DNA of 64,000 nucleotides from Ruegeria marina (GTDB lineage Bacteria > Pseudomonadota > Alphaproteobacteria > Rhodobacterales > Rhodobacteraceae), in contig NZ_FMZV01000001.1 of NCBI RefSeq assembly GCF_900101475.1, positions 310,001 to 374,000 on the forward strand, given 5' to 3'. Shown piece after piece: positions 59,676 to 64,000 of this stretch; the first letter of the stretch is position 1; each line of letters opens with the position of its first letter. The notes beneath the pieces were generated by a model. That model did not search any database. It saw only the letters and a list, made by a program, of their open reading frames with translations, and was not told where the DNA came from. A program made the position numbers and the translations under genes.

Positions 59676-60356
59676 ATGAGCCGACGTGTTCTGATCGTCG
59701 AGGACGACACCGAAACCCGCGACTTCCTGGCCAAGGGATTTGCCGAGGAAGGGTTTTCCGTTGAAAGCGCCGCCGACGGGCGCGAAGGGCTGTTTCATGC
59801 CACGGATGGCGGCTTCGATGCGGTGGTTCTGGACCGGATGTTGCCCGGACTTGACGGCCTGTCTCTGATCAAGTCGATCCGGGCAGCCGGGTTGAAAACT
59901 CCGGTCATCATGCTGACGGCGATGAGCGCGGTTGACGAGCGCGTCAAGGGACTTCGCGCGGGCGCCGACGACTACCTCGTGAAACCCTTTTCCTTTCAGG
60001 AGCTTCTGGCCCGCGTCGAAGCCTTGCTGAGACGCCCAAAGGACACGCAGGAGGCCGCAACCCTGACCTGCCGCGATCTGGAGATGGATTTGTTGCGACG
60101 CAGGGTGACCAGGGCAGGACGCGATATCACCCTGACACCGAGGGAATTCCAGATCCTCGAATTCTTTCTGCGGCGAAAGAACCGGGTGGTGACCCGCACG
60201 ATGCTTCTGGAAGGGGTATGGGACTATCATTTCGATCCCAACACCAATATCGTGGATGTCCATATCTCGAAACTCCGCCGGCAGATCGACGAAGGCGCAG
60301 AGACCCCTCTGATCGAGACCGTGCGCGGCGCAGGTTACATGATCTCCGATGGGTAA
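59676..60356 (+). CDS. OmpR-family response regulator
   Basis: The 226-residue protein has a receiver domain (acidic EDD at 9-11, phospho-aspartate in VLDRMLPGLDG, KPF) and a winged-helix DNA-binding domain (LTPREFQILEFFLRRKNRVV; TVRGAGYMI). The ATG at 59676 has AGGACC upstream and starts MSRRVLIVEDD. It overlaps the histidine kinase gene by eight bases. Confidence 0.93.
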   Translation: MSRRVLIVEDDTETRDFLAKGFAEEGFSVESAADGREGLFHATDGGFDAVVLDRMLPGLDGLSLIKSIRAAGLKTPVIMLTAMSAVDERVKGLRAGADDYLVKPFSFQELLARVEALLRRPKDTQEAATLTCRDLEMDLLRRRVTRAGRDITLTPREFQILEFFLRRKNRVVTRTMLLEGVWDYHFDPNTNIVDVHISKLRRQIDEGAETPLIETVRGAGYMISDG

Positions 60357-61716
60357 GTCATTGGGCATCATGCGAAATGCCCGAACACGGCTGGTGCTAC
60401 TCAGCATGGTGCTGAGCACGCTCCTGACGGCGGCGGTGCTGGCGCTGGTCTATGTCACGGCGAACCGGACCATCGCGGGCGAGACGCGGTCGGTGGTGAC
60501 GGCCGAACTGGCCGGCCTGTCCGACGAATATCAGCGGCGCGGCATTTTCGGCCTGACCGAGGCCATCGAACGCCGCACTCAGGATGCCGCCGAACGCGAC
60601 GCGCTCTACCTGTTGACGGACCCGTTCGGCACCGTTCTGGCCGGGAACCTGGTGCGCTGGCCGCCCGATGTCGAACCGGGAAGCGGCTGGGTTGAACTGG
60701 ACCTGATCCGCACGGAATCCCGTGAAAACGTGCCGGTTTCGGCCGCTTCGATCCGCCTGCCCGGCGGCGAACGCCTGCTGGTGGGGCGCGATGCCTCGGC
60801 ACGGCGGCAATTCGACCGTGTTCTTCTGCGCTCGGTCGCGCTGGCCCTGCTTGCGGCACTGGCGCTCAGCCTGCTCACCGGCTGGTTCCTGACTCGTCTG
60901 GTGTTCTCGCGGCTCAAGGACATCAGCCGCACCGCCGGCGAAATCGTCTCGGGCGATCTGAGCCGCCGCATTCCGCTGCGCGGCACGGGGGACGAATTCG
61001 ATCGCATGGCCAGCACCCTGAACGAGATGCTGGACAGGATCGAAGAACTTGTCGGCCACCTGCGCACCACCTCCAATTCCATCGCGCATGACCTGCGCTC
61101 GCCCTTGTCGCGCCTGCGCCAGCGGGTCGAGGCACTGACCGATCCCGACCGCAGCATGGCCGAACGGGAGGTGGACGCCGCCCGCGCGCTGGCCGAGGTC
61201 GACCACCTGCTGCGGGTGTTTTCCCAGCTGACCGAGATATCGCGGGCCGAGGCGGGGCTGGGCCGCGAAGAGTTCGAACCGGTCGATCTTGCGGCACTGG
61301 CCCGCGACGTGGCCGAGTTCTACGATCCCCTTGCACAGGAAAACGGCGTTGGTCTTTCTGTCGAAACCGAGGCGGCCACCCTGCCGGGCCACCCCGCTCT
61401 GCTGGCGCAGGCGCTCTCCAACCTGCTCGACAATGCGTTGCGTTATGCGCCGGGCGGGACCGAGGTGAAAGTGCGCGTCGCCCGGTCGGACGACACGCTG
61501 GTGCTGTCGGTGCGCGACCACGGACCGGGCGTGCCCGAGACTGATCTGGAGCGATTGGCACAGCCTTTTGTCACACTGGACCCGGCGCGATCCGGCGGCA
61601 ATTCCGGACTTGGCCTTGCGCTGGCCGCGGCAATTGCCCGGATGCAGGGCGGCCGGTTCGAGGCGCGCAACGCGCAACCGGGGCTGGAGGCGCGGCTGAT
61701 CCTGCCGCGCAGCTAG
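60349..61716 (+). CDS. Sensor histidine kinase
   Basis: The 455-residue protein has two membrane helices (about 14-38 and 160-183), a periplasmic sensor region between them, a HAMP domain, and a dimerisation helix with the phosphorylated H247 in SIAHDLRSPLSRLRQ. A GHKL ATPase domain follows (NLLDNALRYAPGG, DHGPGVPETD, GNSGLGLALA). It is coupled to the response regulator and sits behind a DegP protease, suggesting envelope stress sensing. A start at 60370 is an alternative. Confidence 0.92.
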   Translation: MGKSLGIMRNARTRLVLLSMVLSTLLTAAVLALVYVTANRTIAGETRSVVTAELAGLSDEYQRRGIFGLTEAIERRTQDAAERDALYLLTDPFGTVLAGNLVRWPPDVEPGSGWVELDLIRTESRENVPVSAASIRLPGGERLLVGRDASARRQFDRVLLRSVALALLAALALSLLTGWFLTRLVFSRLKDISRTAGEIVSGDLSRRIPLRGTGDEFDRMASTLNEMLDRIEELVGHLRTTSNSIAHDLRSPLSRLRQRVEALTDPDRSMAEREVDAARALAEVDHLLRVFSQLTEISRAEAGLGREEFEPVDLAALARDVAEFYDPLAQENGVGLSVETEAATLPGHPALLAQALSNLLDNALRYAPGGTEVKVRVARSDDTLVLSVRDHGPGVPETDLERLAQPFVTLDPARSGGNSGLGLALAAAIARMQGGRFEARNAQPGLEARLILPRS

Positions 61717-62450
61717 AGGCCCAGTTCCCGATACAAGGCTGCATAGGCCGAGGCAGCCGCGCTGCGCGGCGCGAACTCGGCAACAGGTGCGCGCCGCAGG
61801 CCCATGCGTTCCACATCCGCCGAGTAAGGGATGGCCGCCTCCAGAAAGCGCTTGGGATGCGTCGCGCGCATCCGCTCCATGGTTTCCCGATGCAGCGTCT
61901 TGCGCCGCTCGACCATCGAGAAGAAGGCCGAAATCTTCTGGCGCGGCAAGCGCTGGTCCTTGAAGAACGCGACAAGCTGTTCGAATGTCCGTTCGCTCAG
62001 GGTGCTGGGCGGGACTGGCACGACGATCCGGTCCGCCGCCCGAAAGACGTTTTCCGAAAGCAGCGAGAAGTTCGGCGGGCAGTCCAGCACCACTACATCA
62101 TATTCGGCCCCGCCCGCCGCCAGCGCCCTGGTCAGGCGGGACCGCTTGTTGCGGATGCGGCTCAGGAACCGGTCGAAATCACGGAAGCTGCGATTTGCCG
62201 GAAGAATATCGAGCCCTTCGAAATCGCTGGCGCGGATCGCGTCGGCAAACCGGTCGACATCTTCGAAGAACTTCGTTTCACTCAGCTTTTTCGACGGTTT
62301 GACCCGGAAATAATAGGTGGACGCCCCTTGCGGATCGAGATCGCACAGCAGAACCTGCCGCCCGGAGCGCGCGATGGCATGGGCCAGGTTCACCGATGTG
62401 GCGGTCTTGCCGACACCGCCCTTGTTGCTGTAACAGGCGATGACTTGCAT
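61713..62450 (-). CDS. ParA-family ATPase paired with CHAD protein
   Basis: The 245-residue protein has the deviant Walker A KGGVGKT (10-16) with the signature lysine, the switch motif LLCDLDPQGAS and VVLDCPPNFS. It is a stand-alone ParA/MinD-type ATPase without an N-terminal DNA-binding extension and without a ParB partner. Such orphan ParAs usually position cargo on the nucleoid or membrane. It follows the CHAD gene by three bases, so the two act together. Its stop overlaps the histidine kinase stop in the convergent CTAG at 61713-61716. Confidence 0.87.
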   Translation of the reverse strand: MQVIACYSNKGGVGKTATSVNLAHAIARSGRQVLLCDLDPQGASTYYFRVKPSKKLSETKFFEDVDRFADAIRASDFEGLDILPANRSFRDFDRFLSRIRNKRSRLTRALAAGGAEYDVVVLDCPPNFSLLSENVFRAADRIVVPVPPSTLSERTFEQLVAFFKDQRLPRQKISAFFSMVERRKTLHRETMERMRATHPKRFLEAAIPYSADVERMGLRRAPVAEFAPRSAAASAYAALYRELGL

Positions 62451-62453
62451 GAC

Positions 62454-63968
62454 CTATTGCCGCCCCTCCGCTGGCTGGTGAAAAAGATCTTCGAAAATCG
62501 ACCGGATCCTGGAGCTGTCAAAGGCCTGGAAACTGGTGACGATCCTCGCACGTTCGGCGGCCTGCAAACGCGACAGCGTCGCCAGCAGCGCGCCCACTGC
62601 CGCCGCAAGTTCAACGTCGACAGGCGTCCCATTGCGCTGCTCAAGGTATTCGCCCAGTTCCTCCTGCTGCACCGAACAGTCGTTAAAAAGACCAAGATTG
62701 TCCTGCAAGACCTTCAAAGGTTTCAGGATTTTGCGAAACTTCTTGGCCAGGAACAGCGGCCCGAAGAACTCCATGAGGTATCTGAGCTTCTTGCAATGGA
62801 TGCGCAGGCGGTGCACGTCCTCGTCCGGCGTCGCGTCGTCAATGCGCCGGGCCAGTTTGCAGACCTTGTGATAGCGCGCCCAGATCAGGACGCAGGCATA
62901 GTCCAGCGCCTGCTGATCGCCCTGCGAACCCGGTGGCAGCCCGTCCGCGGCGTTCAGCCGGGTTTCCAGAGCGGCGATACGGGCGGCATAGTTCGCGCCG
63001 CGCAAATGCTTGACCAGCTTTCTTTGCGCCAAATCGCGCTCCGTCTGCATCCGTGCAAAGAGCAGCTCCAGCCCCGGATGCAGAGAGACGGGGACGCGGT
63101 CAAAGAAAACAGGTTTTCCAAGCAGGTACACGTCGAGATCACGGACCCTTCCGGTGGGTTCCATCAGGGCCGAGAACGCGTCCTTCAGTTCGGCTGTCGT
63201 CTCGGGCGCAAACACATCCCGGAACAGACTCAGCACCGAACGGATACGCCGCAGGCAGACACGGTAGTCATGCAGGAATTCGGTGTCGATGTCGTCGATG
63301 ATCCCGGCCTCGTTCTGCCGGGCGACGGACAGGGCCGAGCGGATCAGGTCGGTCGCGACCAGCGACGCCGGCTCCTCGGGCGTGATCGGCACTTCAGGTT
63401 TCGACTGGTAGGGCTCGACCTCCGGCAGCAGGAGCGGCCAGAGCCCCATGATCCCTTTCGTCGCCCCCTCGAATCCCAGCAGAGTCTCGATGACCCGGTC
63501 ATGCACCTTGCGGTATCCGCGCATCGGTTGCGTCAGGACCAATGTCGCGGTGCCGGTTCCGGCCACAAGGGTGACAATCTGCATGCGCAGGCAGGTCTTT
63601 TCCATGTCGTCCAACACGGCGACCAAAAGCGTTTCCGACTGGCCCGCGCAATGCGCCATCAAGGCCCTGAGCGACGAGAGATCCGTCAGCGCGTCACGCA
63701 CCGGCCCCGCGGGAAGTTCGGCAGGCAACCCCAGCTTCCGGTTCACCTTTTGCCTGACGGACCCCGGATCATCCGAAAGCAGGTCAAGACAATAGCCGAT
63801 CCGCAGCAGCACCCGCCCGGACCGGCGCAAGGGCTGATCGAAACAATCGTGGAGCGCAAAGTCGGACCGATCTGTCGCGGTTATCACGAACCGCAGGCCC
63901 TCGGGTGGAGCGGCCAGCACCATTTGAGCGGCTTTTCCAGCAATGACGATCATGCGGGGCTCAGGCAT
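62454..63968 (-). CDS. CHAD domain protein with degenerate CYTH-like N-terminus
   Basis: The 504-residue protein carries a CHAD domain from about 205: the paired conserved histidine-arginine helices are H233 (HDYRVCLRRIRSVL) and H386 (HRLRIHCKKLRYL), and the region is rich in lysine and arginine. CHAD domains bind polyphosphate and associate with polyphosphate granules. The first 200 residues look like a CYTH domain (YRKVHDRVIETLLG, VAVLDDMEKT) but lack the N-terminal ExExK motif, so it is probably inactive as a triphosphatase. An in-frame stop lies just upstream, so the gene is complete. It is the first gene of the pair with ParA. Confidence 0.83.
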   Translation of the reverse strand: MPEPRMIVIAGKAAQMVLAAPPEGLRFVITATDRSDFALHDCFDQPLRRSGRVLLRIGYCLDLLSDDPGSVRQKVNRKLGLPAELPAGPVRDALTDLSSLRALMAHCAGQSETLLVAVLDDMEKTCLRMQIVTLVAGTGTATLVLTQPMRGYRKVHDRVIETLLGFEGATKGIMGLWPLLLPEVEPYQSKPEVPITPEEPASLVATDLIRSALSVARQNEAGIIDDIDTEFLHDYRVCLRRIRSVLSLFRDVFAPETTAELKDAFSALMEPTGRVRDLDVYLLGKPVFFDRVPVSLHPGLELLFARMQTERDLAQRKLVKHLRGANYAARIAALETRLNAADGLPPGSQGDQQALDYACVLIWARYHKVCKLARRIDDATPDEDVHRLRIHCKKLRYLMEFFGPLFLAKKFRKILKPLKVLQDNLGLFNDCSVQQEELGEYLEQRNGTPVDVELAAAVGALLATLSRLQAAERARIVTSFQAFDSSRIRSIFEDLFHQPAEGRQ

Positions 63969-64000
63969 GCAGGGCTCGGGCTGGTCATGCCGGCATCAAA

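Overview
The window reads as chromosomal DNA of a marine alphaproteobacterium of the Rhodobacteraceae/Roseobacter group. The evidence is high GC, many ATGA-type gene overlaps, a ctrA-sciP pair, an LpxI-type lipid A pathway, a MocR regulator facing a DUF1127 gene, several peptide and methylated-amine catabolism genes, and an orphan RTX-Hint secreted protein. No tRNA, rRNA, insertion sequence, phage gene or CRISPR array was seen.

Layout. 1-7000: MocR regulator (cut by the window edge) facing a DUF1127 protein, a thioesterase, an enoyl-CoA hydratase paralogue, then tRNA-modification genes (trmFO, a methyltransferase coupled to gluQ), hisI and a NifU-like protein. 7000-14300: a 40-codon membrane protein with its own terminator and a LexA-type box upstream, then recG-ligA, ctrA-sciP and mnmA. 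14300-26400 (minus strand): the classic envelope cluster pyrH-frr-uppS-cdsA-dxr-rseP-(41-aa protein)-bamA-skp-fabZ-lpxA-lpxI-lpxB. 26500-34700: miaA, an AraC regulator and a complete peptide-type ABC importer with a fused double ATPase. 34900-46000: lytic transglycosylase, ssb, site-2 protease, aroB-aroK, a 50-aa membrane protein coupled to a 510-aa exported protein, xerD, a CorC/HlyC protein, a polytopic membrane protein and a DUF2254 protein. 46100-53100: a dimethylglycine/sarcosine dehydrogenase-like protein, a nucleotidyltransferase and the large RTX-Hint protein. 53100-54100: a gene-poor, dyad-rich interval. 54100-64000: an amidohydrolase/CobW GTPase/M20 peptidase operon, a DegP protease with a two-component system, and a ParA-CHAD gene pair.

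How the genes work together. The minus-strand block makes the isoprenoid carrier precursor, phospholipid precursor, lipid A and the outer-membrane insertion machine. trmFO, gluQ, mnmA and miaA all modify tRNA. recG, ligA, ssb and xerD handle DNA. The two leads that look least described are (1) the LexA-boxed small membrane protein beside recG, a possible SOS checkpoint effector, and (2) the ParA-CHAD pair, a possible partitioning system for polyphosphate granules. Three small proteins (40, 41 and 50 aa) are called here on ribosome binding sites, terminators and coupling. All homology statements come from reading the translated sequence and recognising family motifs; no database was searched.
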